DNA from: Chakrabartyella piscis
Lineage (GTDB): Bacteria; Bacillota; Clostridia; Lachnospirales; Anaerotignaceae
Length of the DNA stretch: 64,000 bases
Reading direction: 5' to 3'
Assembly: GCA_030067835.1 (NCBI GenBank)
Contig: CP092441.1
Span: forward strand, 1,302,001-1,366,000
Shown here: one piece after another, positions 17,684 to 26,574 of the stretch
Layout: the number at the start of each line of letters is the position of its first letter
How positions within the stretch are numbered: position 1 is the first letter of the stretch
Notes under the pieces: generated by a model
What the model was told of the DNA's origin: nothing
The model's database searches: none
What the model saw: the letters and a program-made list of their open reading frames with translations, nothing else
Position numbers and translations under genes: made by a program

Positions 17684-18466
17684 ATGTGTAAATGCCTTGA
17701 AATCAGCAGGAGTACCTACTATTACGAGGCTTCGTCCAAGAAAGATGATACGGAATTAGAACAAGAAATTGAACGGATTTTTTATGAAAATAAAGAAGTC
17801 TACGGAAGTCGTAAAATGAAAAAAGAGCTGAAGAAGTTGGGCAAACAGGTTTCTAGACGCAGAATTTGCCGCATTATGAAACGTTTAGGGCTAATTTCGG
17901 TCTATACCGTTGCCAAGTTCAAACCACAAAAGCAACAATGCAATGAGTCGCCAGTAAAAAACGAACTAGCTCGTCAATTTGATAACCAGCCTCCCAATGC
18001 AGTAATTGTTGGGGATTTGACGTATGTTCGAGTGAACTATAAATGGAACTATGTTTGTATCTTAATTGATTTATTCAACCGAGAAATCGTTGGATTTAGT
18101 GCAGGACTTCACAAAAATGCTCAGTTGGTATATGATGCTTTTGCAACAATCAAAGGGAATTTATCTGAAATCGAGCTGTTCCATACCGATCGCGGCAGCG
18201 AGTTTAAAAACTATCTCATTGATGAAATGTTAGATGTGTTTCAGATCAAACGATCCCTCAGCATGAAGGGCTGCCCCTATGATAATGCAGTTGCAGAAGC
18301 CAATTTCAAGGTATTCAAAACAGAATTTGTTCGAGGACGAAATTTCGTCAGTTTGGAGCAATTGAAGTTAGAACTTGCAGACTATGTGCATTGGTTCAAT
18401 AACATACGTTTGCATGGCTCTTTGGATTATAGAACACCAGCCGAATATCGGGTACTGACCTTATAA
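17684..18466 (+). CDS. IS3-family transposase OrfB (copy 2)
   Basis: Intact DDE integrase core, 260 residues from the first ATG. The in-frame upstream residues RANRHKYSISA resemble the usual start of OrfB in the fused protein, so translation by frameshifting is more likely than from this ATG. Confidence 0.85.
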   Translation: MCKCLEISRSTYYYEASSKKDDTELEQEIERIFYENKEVYGSRKMKKELKKLGKQVSRRRICRIMKRLGLISVYTVAKFKPQKQQCNESPVKNELARQFDNQPPNAVIVGDLTYVRVNYKWNYVCILIDLFNREIVGFSAGLHKNAQLVYDAFATIKGNLSEIELFHTDRGSEFKNYLIDEMLDVFQIKRSLSMKGCPYDNAVAEANFKVFKTEFVRGRNFVSLEQLKLELADYVHWFNNIRLHGSLDYRTPAEYRVLTL

Positions 18467-19266
18467 AAATTGTCCAAAAAAGTGTTGACATTCCATTTTT
18501 CCTTGTTTTCTATTTCTGTAATGATAATAGGCTGATTTTCACAAGCCTTTAGCAGTTCATCAGCTTGTGTTTTATCCTTAAACTTTGCAGAAGTAAATGC
18601 AACATTGTTTGCAGTTAGCACCACATTGTAAAAAGGCTCGGATTTAAACGCATTTATTTCAGCGTTTCTTTGCACAATCATAGCAAGAGTGGGTGACATG
18701 ACTCTGCCAACATTTAGTTGCTGATTATATAGGCAAGAAAAAAGCCTTGTGCCATTGATACCAACTAGCCAATCTGCTTGTTGTCGTAACGTAGCTGCTT
18801 TATAAAGTAATTCAAAATCATTGCCATCTTTTAAATTATCAAAACCTTGCTTAATTGCACTATCTTCCATAGATGAGATCCAAAGTCTTTTCATAGGTTT
18901 CGTAGACTTTGAAAGATTATATACTAATCTGAATATAAGTTCACCCTCACGCCCAGCATCACAAGCATTGACTACATACTCTACATCCTTTCGATTAAGC
19001 AGTGAGGACAACACTTTTAGTTGTTTTTCCTTGCCTTTTGATACGGTGTATTTAAACTCAATGGGCATAATAGGTAAATCGTCCAATGCCCATTTTTGAT
19101 ACTTCTCATTGTAACATTCAGTAGGTGCAAGACCTACCAAATGCCCAACACACCAAGAGATAATATATCCATTGCCCTCAGTGTATCCGTCTTTTTTAGC
19201 AGTAGCACCAAGTACCTTGCCAATACTCATTGCCACGGATGGTTTTTCTGCAATTACTAAAATCAA

Positions 19267-19953
19267 TTAGACCACCTCCGTATCGTTATCATTATGATAA
19301 TTATTGTCGTTTTCATCTTCATTTTCTGTTTCATCTCCAAAAGCATCAACTACTTGAAAGGCATTATCATCATCGTCTTCCTCAAAGTCTATGTTGCTTG
19401 GAGTAATAGGTTTTCCGTTTTTACCTCGCATAAAGAAGAAGTAGTAAGCACCACCTAAACCACAAAGTCCAAGAACTAATGTAATAATAAGTACCATATT
19501 GTTTTTAGGTTTTTCTTCTTCCACTGGCTTTGTATCGGTATTTTCTTCAGGTGGCTCAGGCTCTACTGTTTCAGGTGGAGAAGTAGGGGTTAATGGAACA
19601 GTTTCGCCATTGGCAAGTGCTACAAGGTCGGCTTCATCAACCATATTTAGCAAATATACATTTTCACTATCCTTTGTTCTATCAATCACAACATAAAAAT
19701 AGTTACCGTTTTTAGACTGTGCAATAATAAATTGCTTGTGTTCTTCGTCGGTTACAATGACATCATCAACCATGCTTAAATTACCGTCAGGGGTGAGTGG
19801 TACATCTTCATTTTTTTCTTCGATAATTGGAACAACAACTTCTTTAGATGTTGTTTCTGTGTTATCTCCACCGCTTGCAAATGCCACCACGGAAGATGAC
19901 ATTAAAAGAGTGGTAGCCATTAAAGTTGTTACAATAAATTTAGTCAGTTTCAT
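19267..19953 (-). CDS. DUF4366-type ICE membrane protein
   Basis: The 228-residue protein has a signal peptide (cleavage near VVAFA), an extracellular domain with a conserved FIIAQSKNGNYFYVVIDRT segment, and a Pro/Glu-rich linker. One transmembrane helix (about 152-172) and an acidic Asp/Asn-rich cytoplasmic tail follow. This architecture matches DUF4366 proteins encoded next to topB in Tn1549-like conjugative elements, thought to be part of the mating apparatus. It is adjacent to the topB start and overlaps the DUF4315 gene. Confidence 0.75.
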   Translation of the reverse strand: MKLTKFIVTTLMATTLLMSSSVVAFASGGDNTETTSKEVVVPIIEEKNEDVPLTPDGNLSMVDDVIVTDEEHKQFIIAQSKNGNYFYVVIDRTKDSENVYLLNMVDEADLVALANGETVPLTPTSPPETVEPEPPEENTDTKPVEEEKPKNNMVLIITLVLGLCGLGGAYYFFFMRGKNGKPITPSNIDFEEDDDDNAFQVVDAFGDETENEDENDNNYHNDNDTEVV

Positions 19954-20188
19954 TCGTTTCTACCTCCATTGTCATGGGAATTACATCACCATGTTGTTTA
20001 TTTAGATTTTCAAGCAAACCTTGTAAATCACTTAGTGAAGTATTATTTTTCTTCAACATATCAATCATCTCCAAGTGTTCAAGGTCTTTACGTTCTTTGT
20101 ATAGTGATTTTATCTTATTATCAATTTGTAAGCGTTTTTGCTCATATTTTTCAATTTCAGCATTTACCTTATTCAGTTTTGCACTCAT
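19940..20188 (-). CDS. DUF4315-type small coiled-coil ICE protein
   Basis: The 82-residue protein is almost entirely coiled coil (EIEKYEQKRLQIDNKIKSLY), with the C-terminal SLSDLQGLLENL typical of DUF4315. It overlaps the next gene by 14 bases. The order CHAP hydrolase, DUF4315, DUF4366, topB is the standard Tn1549-type order and supports the element's identity. Confidence 0.75.
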   Translation of the reverse strand: MSAKLNKVNAEIEKYEQKRLQIDNKIKSLYKERKDLEHLEMIDMLKKNNTSLSDLQGLLENLNKQHGDVIPMTMEVETNETD

Positions 20189-20201
20189 AATTTCCTCCGT
20201 T

Positions 20202-20637
20202 TTAATTCATCAGTCCATATCCCATAATGACAGAACTATTTAAGTCATAATCACGCACTTTACAAGCATCGCCACTGTTACCCTCAACAGTGTAAACTCT
20301 AGTTCCATCAGTACCGATAACAATGCCTACATGGTCGGAACTTCCATCGCCCTCCCAGTCAAAGAAAATGGCATCTCCTGCGGCGATATGTTCGTATCCA
20401 CGACTTGCCCATCTACCCATAGATGAATAGTATGGGATACCTTGGCTTTGACAAGCTGCAAATTTAGGTTCGCTGTATCCAACTTGATTAAATGCCCAAG
20501 ACACAAAGGTCGCACACCATTCCACACGATAATCAAAACCATACCAAGACCAATAAGGCTGTCCACCCACGTTGCCAACTTGCGATATTGCAATATCTAC
20601 AATGGCTTGATTACCAGCTCGTTCCCCATCTACAAAT
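20202..20637 (-). pseudogene. CHAP-domain cell-wall hydrolase of the ICE, 5' truncated
   Basis: The remaining ~144 residues are the C-terminal CHAP/amidase domain of a VirB1-type hydrolase that opens the wall for conjugation. Visible are the catalytic Cys in VEWCATFVSWAFNQVG, the His in SSDHVGIVIG and the YTVEGNSG strand. The N-terminal part (usually a lysozyme-like or membrane domain) has been removed at the edge of IS3 copy 3. Confidence 0.8.
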
Positions 20638-20665
20638 GGAATGTCAACACTTTTTTGGACAATTT

Positions 20666-21448
20666 TTATAAGGTCAGTACCCGATATTCGGCTGGTGTTC
20701 TATAATCCAAAGAGCCATGCAAACGTATGTTATTGAACCAATGCACATAGTCTGCAAGTTCTAACTTCAATTGCTCCAAACTGACGAAATTTCGTCCTCG
20801 AACAAATTCTGTTTTGAATACCTTGAAATTGGCTTCTGCAACTGCATTATCATAGGGGCAGCCCTTCATGCTGAGGGATCGTTTGATCTGAAACACATCT
20901 AACATTTCATCAATGAGATAGTTTTTAAACTCGCTGCCGCGATCGGTATGGAACAGCTCGATTTCAGATAAATTCCCTTTGATTGTTGCAAAAGCATCAT
21001 ATACCAACTGAGCATTTTTGTGAAGTCCTGCACTAAATCCAACGATTTCTCGGTTGAATAAATCAATTAAGATACAAACATAGTTCCATTTATAGTTCAC
21101 TCGAACATACGTCAAATCCCCAACAATTACTGCATTGGGAGGCTGGTTATCAAATTGACGAGCTAGTTCGTTTTTTACTGGCGACTCATTGCATTGTTGC
21201 TTTTGTGGTTTGAACTTGGCAACGGTATAGACCGAAATTAGCCCTAAACGTTTCATAATGCGGCAAATTCTGCGTCTAGAAACCTGTTTGCCCAACTTCT
21301 TCAGCTCTTTTTTCATTTTACGACTTCCGTAGACTTCTTTATTTTCATAAAAAATCCGTTCAATTTCTTGTTCTAATTCCGTATCATCTTTCTTGGACGA
21401 AGCCTCGTAATAGTAGGTACTCCTGCTGATTTCAAGGCATTTACACAT
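20666..21448 (-). CDS. IS3-family transposase OrfB (copy 3)
   Basis: Same 260-residue protein as the other copies with all DDE residues intact. Confidence 0.85.
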   Translation of the reverse strand: MCKCLEISRSTYYYEASSKKDDTELEQEIERIFYENKEVYGSRKMKKELKKLGKQVSRRRICRIMKRLGLISVYTVAKFKPQKQQCNESPVKNELARQFDNQPPNAVIVGDLTYVRVNYKWNYVCILIDLFNREIVGFSAGLHKNAQLVYDAFATIKGNLSEIELFHTDRGSEFKNYLIDEMLDVFQIKRSLSMKGCPYDNAVAEANFKVFKTEFVRGRNFVSLEQLKLELADYVHWFNNIRLHGSLDYRTPAEYRVLTL

Positions 21449-21489
21449 GGCTGATATAGAGTATTTGTGTCGATTTGCTCGAATTACAA

Positions 21490-21777
21490 TTACTTTCGTC
21501 CGAATATCAGCGCCGCTTGCTTTAGTATGTCATTTTCCATTCGTAGCTGTTGTAGCTCTTTACGAAGTTTGATGAGTTCAGCTTCTTCTGGTGTGCGATT
21601 ATCAGCTTCTTTTGTAGAACCAGTAGCATTGTAACGCTGTATCCAGCGATTCAGTGCCGATGGTGTTAAATCGTATTCACGATTGATATCTGCTTTCGAT
21701 TTTCCGTTGTTATATAATTGAACCATCTGCTGTTTAAATTCTTCTGTAAATTCTCTTCGTTGTCGTTTTTTAGTCAT
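21490..21777 (-). CDS. IS3-family transposase OrfA (copy 3)
   Basis: Same 95-residue HTH/leucine-zipper protein as the other copies, with its AAGGAG site. Confidence 0.85.
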   Translation of the reverse strand: MTKKRQRREFTEEFKQQMVQLYNNGKSKADINREYDLTPSALNRWIQRYNATGSTKEADNRTPEEAELIKLRKELQQLRMENDILKQAALIFGRK

Positions 21778-21854
21778 GTAATCATCTCCTTATTTTATAT
21801 TAGTTTTATTTTACATGACCTTATCTTTTCTGTCTAGTTAAGTATAGCCATTCC

Positions 21855-21917
21855 AGTATCTTCGCCGAAAAGTTCATCATAAGATGTCATTTTGATTTTA
21901 CTAGCACTTGATTTCAT
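21855..21917 (-). pseudogene. ParB-like partition protein, first 21 codons only
   Basis: ATG 21917 overlaps the stop of the upstream gene (ATGA). The start MKSSASKIKMTSYDELFGED matches the N-terminus of ICE ParB-like proteins that follow parA. The rest has been deleted at the edge of IS3 copy 3. Confidence 0.6.
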
Positions 21918-22561
21918 CGTGACACCTCCTCGTGTTCGGATTCAAAGTAGTCACTTAACTCATCAGCTCTATCAAGCATAATTTCTAAGCGTTCAATCAG
22001 TGGAATATATGGATTTTTCTTTTCAACAAACTTTTTCCATTTTTCGTTATATACCAGTTGCTCTATTTCATAAGCTACATCTTCATTTCTTCTTATTGCT
22101 ATGCCTATGCTATCAAGGTCTATATCTTCATCACCGAAAATTTGATACTTTCCATCTATCAATACAATGTTGGATATATACCTATGTTCGTCACCATCTT
22201 TATCGTTTTTATAATACTCAATAATATCACCAACTTCATAAGGCATAATGAGCATACCTTTTTTCCATTTGCCTTTGATTTCACTTGCCCATTTAGGAGT
22301 ATCATAAATATCAGAAAGTATTTCAGTAATAGAATAACCACACTGTGGCTCTAGCTTTCCATCAGCATTTCTGACAATACCATCTAAAATGTTTGCAACA
22401 TCTCTATCTGCATATTCCTCATATTTACTAATATTTTCAAAAAGATGCTGTGGATTATTAAAAATAACATAGTTGTATCCCAGTGGAGTAAGTGACATTG
22501 ATAATCGCTTTGAAAGATTTTTTACTCTGCTACATATAATTTGCAATTCTTTGTTATCCAT
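21914..22561 (-). CDS. Hypothetical ICE protein between parA and parB
   Basis: The 215-residue protein starts at 22561 after GGAGGTG, overlapping the parA stop by 8 bases (ATGGATAA). It contains YGYN-like and WKKGMLIMPYEVGDIIEYY segments and an acidic C-terminus. No known domain is recognised. Its position inside a tightly overlapped parA-X-parB operon suggests a role linked to element maintenance. Confidence 0.6.
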   Translation of the reverse strand: MDNKELQIICSRVKNLSKRLSMSLTPLGYNYVIFNNPQHLFENISKYEEYADRDVANILDGIVRNADGKLEPQCGYSITEILSDIYDTPKWASEIKGKWKKGMLIMPYEVGDIIEYYKNDKDGDEHRYISNIVLIDGKYQIFGDEDIDLDSIGIAIRRNEDVAYEIEQLVYNEKWKKFVEKKNPYIPLIERLEIMLDRADELSDYFESEHEEVSR

Positions 22562-23330
22562 AAAGCACCTCCGATACCATGTTTTCGTAGGCAACAGCTA
22601 CTTTGCCAGTAGGTGCGTGAGCATAAATGCTTTTGCCCTCAGCACTAATCTCAGAAGCTCTAACCGACAATGGCACAATACTTTCAAAGATATGCAACTT
22701 GTCCTTATAGGTGGTTTGCAATAGACTGATGATGTCTTTTGTATAGTTGGTACGCATATCAGCCATAGTGATTAGAATACCACCGATTTCAAGTTTAGGG
22801 TTAATCTGTCTGCGTACTTTACCGATGGTCTTAAAAAGTTGCTCCATGCCTTTTACCGATAGGAATTGTGGCTGCACTGGAATAATTAGTTTGTCAGCAC
22901 ACGCAAGGGCATTGATTGTTACCATACCGAGCGATGGGGAGCAGTCCAGTATGCAATAATCATATTTATCTGCTACTAATTTTAAATATTCTTTGAGAAC
23001 ACTTTCTCGACTCATTGTATTTATAAGGGTAACTTCAAGTCCTGATAGTTCTATATTAGCAGGGATAAGGTCAATGTTTTCTTCGTGATGTAAAATTCCC
23101 TCGAAAGTGTCTATTTCTTCATCTTCAATGACTTTTTCAAGCAGTGAAGATATTGTAACAGGGATTTTATCTTGTTCTGTAAAACCTAAACTTACAGTAA
23201 ATGATCCTTGTGGGTCAAGGTCTATTCCAAGAACTTTTTTGCCTTGTCTTGCAAGTCCTATTGCAAGATTTACCGAAGTAACAGTTTTACCAACACCACC
23301 TTTTTGATTTACAATAGCGATTATTTTCAT
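22554..23330 (-). CDS. parA: ParA-family ATPase of the ICE
   Basis: The 258-residue protein has the deviant Walker A KGGVGKTVTSVNLA near the N-terminus and a DLDPQGS motif. LDCSPSLGMVTINAL forms the Walker B region, all typical of ParA/Soj ATPases that position DNA with a ParB partner. The start at 23330 follows AAGGGGG. It is the first gene of an overlapping operon whose parB is now truncated. Confidence 0.9.
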   Translation of the reverse strand: MKIIAIVNQKGGVGKTVTSVNLAIGLARQGKKVLGIDLDPQGSFTVSLGFTEQDKIPVTISSLLEKVIEDEEIDTFEGILHHEENIDLIPANIELSGLEVTLINTMSRESVLKEYLKLVADKYDYCILDCSPSLGMVTINALACADKLIIPVQPQFLSVKGMEQLFKTIGKVRRQINPKLEIGGILITMADMRTNYTKDIISLLQTTYKDKLHIFESIVPLSVRASEISAEGKSIYAHAPTGKVAVAYENMVSEVLYG

Positions 23331-23335
23331 AGCAA

Positions 23336-23770
23336 TTACCCCCTTATCCTTACTGTCATACCACTTTTCAGTGGAGGATTGCCATAGCAAGTGATGTAGT
23401 ATCTATCACTATATTCAACGCTTGCCCACACCCATTCGTGTTCTCCATCATCATCTATCAAGCATTCAATGCCACTGCCACAAGTGTATTCGTGACCGCT
23501 TACAGTTTCAAATCTGCCATTGCTATTTTTATGAAGGGTAGTGGTTTGACAAATAGGTCTATTTAGATAGTTAATGCGATGAACCATATCGTCAATTTTT
23601 TCTATGATGCTATTTAATTCATGAGCATAAAATACTTGTTCAGCATTATCGTAATCCACCTCAAGGTGGCTCATATCTCCATATTCTTCAAAACCTGTTT
23701 GCTTCGCAATTTTCTTAAAATCATAACTTACAGCCTTTAAGTCTTTAAGTGCCTTTTGAATTGTAATCAT
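23336..23770 (-). CDS. DUF5348-like small ICE protein
   Basis: The 144-residue protein has a helical N-terminus and a C-terminal beta-rich domain (GHEYTCGSGIECLI, EWVWASVEYSDRYYITCYG) resembling DUF5348 proteins found beside parA in Firmicutes ICEs. It lies 5 bases upstream of parA and is probably co-transcribed. Function is unknown. Confidence 0.6.
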   Translation of the reverse strand: MITIQKALKDLKAVSYDFKKIAKQTGFEEYGDMSHLEVDYDNAEQVFYAHELNSIIEKIDDMVHRINYLNRPICQTTTLHKNSNGRFETVSGHEYTCGSGIECLIDDDGEHEWVWASVEYSDRYYITCYGNPPLKSGMTVRIRG

Positions 23771-23907
23771 AAGTAATATACCTCCGTAATTGAATTTTTA
23801 AAGTGTAGTTCGTGTATAGCGATTTACCTCCAAAACAGCTATTTTGATATTATTTTTTAGTGCTAATGACACATTAGCTATTTTTCGAGCAAACAATTTC
23901 GCTCATT

Positions 23908-23990
23908 TTTGTCTTAATATTTGTTGGAAAAAGAATAAGACAAACCCTCAAAACCCTTTATATATCAAGGTTTTTCCGATTTGTCTTAAT
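23908..23990. repeat. Direct and inverted TTTGTCTTAAT repeats upstream of the parA operon
   Basis: TTTGTCTTAAT occurs at 23908-23918 and 23980-23990 in the same orientation. Inverted AAGACAAA (23937-23944) faces the second copy, and an inner inverted repeat AAAACC/GGTTTT lies between. The cluster is in the non-coding stretch 23771-24030 next to parA. It could be a partition (parS-like), operator or transfer site. No gene is seen in this stretch. Confidence 0.45.
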
Positions 23991-24030
23991 TATACTGTAT
24001 TCGCATTCGCACTGCTCCCTTTTAATCAAT

Positions 24031-24165
24031 ATGGGATTTTCAGCAGTGGCAATCGCAGATAGATTGGGGCACGAAAGCATAGACATTACATATCGATATG
24101 CACATTTGTTCCCAACCAAACAGGGAGAAATCGCAGACAAACTGTCAATAGAAAGAGGGTTTTAA
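24031..24165 (+). pseudogene. Tyrosine recombinase (integrase) C-terminal remnant
   Basis: The 44 codons encode FSAVAIADRLGHESIDITYR and then YAHLFPTKQGEIADKL. This is the end of the catalytic domain of a tyrosine recombinase, with the HxxR-region pattern LGH and the catalytic tyrosine in TYRYAHLFP. Box I arginine and the N-terminal domain are missing. It ends immediately before the MobC-like gene. A diverged relative lies at 44516. Confidence 0.7.
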
Positions 24166-24166
24166 T

Positions 24167-24472
24167 ATGAGTCAAAAAGCAGTAGACCAGAAAAATAGAT
24201 GGCGGAGTAAGACTGTTGCATTCAGAGTTTCGCCAGAAGAATGGGAGAAAATCGAAAGACTTGTAAAGCTGAGTGGCATGAGCAAACAAGGGTATATCAT
24301 GCATCGGTTACAAAATACGGAGATGACAATACAGGCGAGTCCAAGGGTTGTGAAGGCACTGAAGTTAGAATTAAAATGTATTGCTGCACAGCTTGATAAT
24401 TTAGAATTTAAAGAGGCTTTTGGGGGAGTAGAAAAAATAGAATATTTAGTGAAGAGTATAAAAACATGGTAA
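24167..24472 (+). CDS. MobC-like relaxosome accessory protein
   Basis: The 101-residue protein has a ribbon-helix-helix-like N-terminus (RWRSKTVAFRVSPEEWEKIE) followed by RLVKLSGMSKQGYIMHRL, typical of MobC-type mobilization proteins that help relaxases at oriT. No relaxase gene remains next to it. It starts one base after the integrase remnant stop and ends in a strong shared terminator. Confidence 0.7.
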   Translation: MSQKAVDQKNRWRSKTVAFRVSPEEWEKIERLVKLSGMSKQGYIMHRLQNTEMTIQASPRVVKALKLELKCIAAQLDNLEFKEAFGGVEKIEYLVKSIKTW

Positions 24473-24495
24473 GTGTCTAATCGGACACTTACCAT
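24466..24495. terminator. Bidirectional hairpin between convergent genes
   Basis: A perfect 12-bp stem (24466-24477 with 24484-24495) has a 6-base loop. The stop codons of both converging genes lie in or next to it. Confidence 0.75.
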
Positions 24496-25376
24496 TTATC
24501 TACATGAAATTGTGTTTGAAAACTGAGAGTTTCGGATGCATTTGTTTTAAGATGTCGGATATTCTTCTTATCTGCAATGGAACGACCAACAAAAGTACAA
24601 TCGGGAAGAGAACTCCAAGGTTCTATACAAACATAATTGGTATCTTGCGGTTTGTCGGCGGTCCAAAGGGTTACAATGGGAAAATCAGAAAACTCCATAG
24701 AAATGCGAATTTTTCCCTTGCCATCTTTCAATGCAACATATTTAGAGTCCAAATGGTCTAAAATGATGCAATCCAAATCAAATGTATTTGGTTTTACAGA
24801 AAGCGCATGGTTTTTTAAAGGAAGCTGCTTTTTACTGGGGAGCAGCAACAAGTCTTCGTTCATTTCATAAGGATACACGTCATCCAAATCGTTAAAATAG
24901 AAATGGCAATCGTCCATAGTTTCGTCATAAGAAAAACATAAATTGTATGCGTCGTGACCACCCAATTCATAATACATATCCCCGTCTGTATGGTTTGTAA
25001 TGCAATGTGTTTTACATAATTTTGTGCCATCTAGGGTATAAGTGACCTCTAGGCAAAAGGAAAAAGGGTATATTTTCAGAGTGTGTTCATCGTGTGTGAG
25101 AGTAAAGGTGATGCTATTTTCTGTATGGTGTGTAATGGAAAAGTTGGCATCACGAGCAAATCCGTGTTTGGGCATATCATAGGTTACACCTTTGTATGTG
25201 TAGCTGTTGTTTTGCAAACGTCCTATGAAAGGAAATAAAAGGGGTGCTTGTCCTGCCCAGATTTGGGGGTTTCCTTGCCAAAGCCATTCACGACCATTTT
25301 TATCTAAAATGGAGCGGAGTTCGGCACCTTTGTCAGAAATTTGAATGGTAAGCACTTCATTTTTTATGGTATACAT
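24489..25376 (-). CDS. Aldose 1-epimerase family protein
   Basis: The 295-residue galactose-mutarotase-like protein has LLFPFIGRLQNNSYTYKGVTY and PKHGFARDANFSI early, with the His of the HGFAR motif as general acid. A later ELGGHDAYNL segment and WSSLPDCTF near the C-terminus are also present. This is the YeaD/LacX-type branch that acts on sugars or sugar phosphates. AGGAGG precedes ATG 25376, 13 bases after the glycerate kinase stop, so both are in one operon. It may interconvert anomers of mannose-6-phosphate released downstream in this pathway, which is inference. Confidence 0.8.
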   Translation of the reverse strand: MYTIKNEVLTIQISDKGAELRSILDKNGREWLWQGNPQIWAGQAPLLFPFIGRLQNNSYTYKGVTYDMPKHGFARDANFSITHHTENSITFTLTHDEHTLKIYPFSFCLEVTYTLDGTKLCKTHCITNHTDGDMYYELGGHDAYNLCFSYDETMDDCHFYFNDLDDVYPYEMNEDLLLLPSKKQLPLKNHALSVKPNTFDLDCIILDHLDSKYVALKDGKGKIRISMEFSDFPIVTLWTADKPQDTNYVCIEPWSSLPDCTFVGRSIADKKNIRHLKTNASETLSFQTQFHVDKW

Positions 25377-25389
25377 GGTGTTCCTCCTG

Positions 25390-26532
25390 TTATTTGGCAA
25401 GTGATTGTCCGATGGAAATACACTGCAACAAACGATACACAGCAGAATAACAAAGTGTAGGCGCTGTGGCGATGGCTTCGTCTATGTCCATCAATTTATC
25501 GGTTGTGGTTATAATGCCATTGATGCCATGTTGATACATATCTTCGTATCCTTTTCCCAAGCCACCAACAATGGCAACACAAGGGATATTTGCTTTTTTG
25601 CAAGCGGCGCCAACGCCAAATGCAACCTTGCCAAAAGCCGATTGGTAATCCATTCTGCCTTCCCCTGTAATCACAAGGTCTGCACCCATAAGGTGTGTTT
25701 GGAATTGCAAAATATCCAATATGGTTTCCACTCCAGACTGTATTTTTGCATTTGTGAATGCCATGAGTCCTGCGCCAAGACCGCCAGCGGCACCAGCTCC
25801 AGAAAGTTTTGCAATGGAGATACCCAGTTTCTGCTCAACCACTCCAATGAAATGCGCCATACCTTCTTCCAAAGTATTCAAATCTTCAGAAGTTGCCCCT
25901 TTTTGGGTGCCATATACATAAGTTGCCCCATTTTCGCCAAGAAGTGGATTTTGCACATCGCTCATAATGATGAAATTGACCTCTTTCAGTTTTGGGTGCA
26001 AACCAGTCACATCAAAATCTTGAATTTCCATAAAATTTGCAGGGAATGGAGCCACTTCCTGTTGTTGTGCATCTAAAAATTTCACACCCAAAGCAGACAA
26101 ACATCCCAAACCACAGTCATTTGTTCCACTACCACCAATACCCATATAAATGGTGGTTGCACCTTTTTCCATAGCGGATACAATCACCTGTCCAGTGCCA
26201 TAAGTATTGGAATGGAAAATATCACGTTGGTGGGAAGGGATGAGAGGCAATCCAGAAGCACTTGCCATCTCCATAATGGCGTTGTTGGATCGGAAGATGC
26301 CAAATTGGCTGGTGATGGTTTCGCCAAGTGGATTTTTCACCAAAACAGATATACGTTCCCCGTGGAAGGCATCCAATATGCTTTCCACAGTTCCTTCGCC
26401 ACCATCTGCCATGGGCAAGCTGATGATTTCGGCATTTGGGAAAATATCCAAAATGGCTTTTCGAGCAATGGTACAAATTTCATTTGCAGACAAAGAACCT
26501 TTGAAGGAATCTGGTGCCAATAGGATTTTCAT
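25390..26532 (-). CDS. Glycerate kinase, type I (GarK/GlxK family)
   Basis: The 380-residue protein covers the full family length. It starts MKILLAPDSFKGSLSA and carries PMADGGEGTVE, the IGGSGTNDCGLGCL nucleotide-site loop, the SGAGAAGGLGAGL motif and ITGEGRMDYQS, all diagnostic of this kinase. It phosphorylates D-glycerate to a phosphoglycerate that enters glycolysis. Next to manA and divergent from a mannosyl-glycerate-type PTS and mannosidase, its substrate would be the glycerate released from mannosyl-glycerate. AAAGGAG precedes the start. Confidence 0.9.
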   Translation of the reverse strand: MKILLAPDSFKGSLSANEICTIARKAILDIFPNAEIISLPMADGGEGTVESILDAFHGERISVLVKNPLGETITSQFGIFRSNNAIMEMASASGLPLIPSHQRDIFHSNTYGTGQVIVSAMEKGATTIYMGIGGSGTNDCGLGCLSALGVKFLDAQQQEVAPFPANFMEIQDFDVTGLHPKLKEVNFIIMSDVQNPLLGENGATYVYGTQKGATSEDLNTLEEGMAHFIGVVEQKLGISIAKLSGAGAAGGLGAGLMAFTNAKIQSGVETILDILQFQTHLMGADLVITGEGRMDYQSAFGKVAFGVGAACKKANIPCVAIVGGLGKGYEDMYQHGINGIITTTDKLMDIDEAIATAPTLCYSAVYRLLQCISIGQSLAK

Positions 26533-26574
26533 GGGAGTGCTCCTTTCGTAACAATTTGTATGATTGCATTTGAT

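Larger units (their letters stand above)
17278..18494 (+). mobile_element. IS3-family element (IS150-like), copy 2, with 4-bp target duplication
   Basis: The 1217-bp element is flanked by ATTT at 17274-17277 and 18495-18498. Its excision restores the topB frame, which fixes the exact ends as GGAATGGCTATAC and GTGTTGACATTCC. Confidence 0.9.
15988..19266 (-). pseudogene. topB: DNA topoisomerase III of the ICE, split by IS3 copy 2
   Basis: The N-terminal part (18499-19266) has the TOPRIM motifs AEKPSVAMSIG and DAGREGELIFR. The C-terminal part (15988-17277) has the active-site LCTYPRTDS, the [10 protein letters not shown] motif and a C-terminal zinc-ribbon-like CPRCG. Removing the IS and one copy of the 4-bp duplication joins ENKEK to [14 protein letters not shown] in frame, giving a full-length enzyme. 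As it stands, the TOPRIM domain and the catalytic tyrosine lie on separate frames, so the enzyme is inactive. Type IA topoisomerases of this kind help process conjugative DNA. Confidence 0.85.
20638..21854 (-). mobile_element. IS3-family element (IS150-like), copy 3, at a deletion junction
   Basis: The same 1217-bp element as copies 1, 2 and 4. Flanks AAAT (left) and AGTA (right) are not a duplication, and the flanking genes are different parts of an ICE, so sequence beside it has been deleted. Confidence 0.85.
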
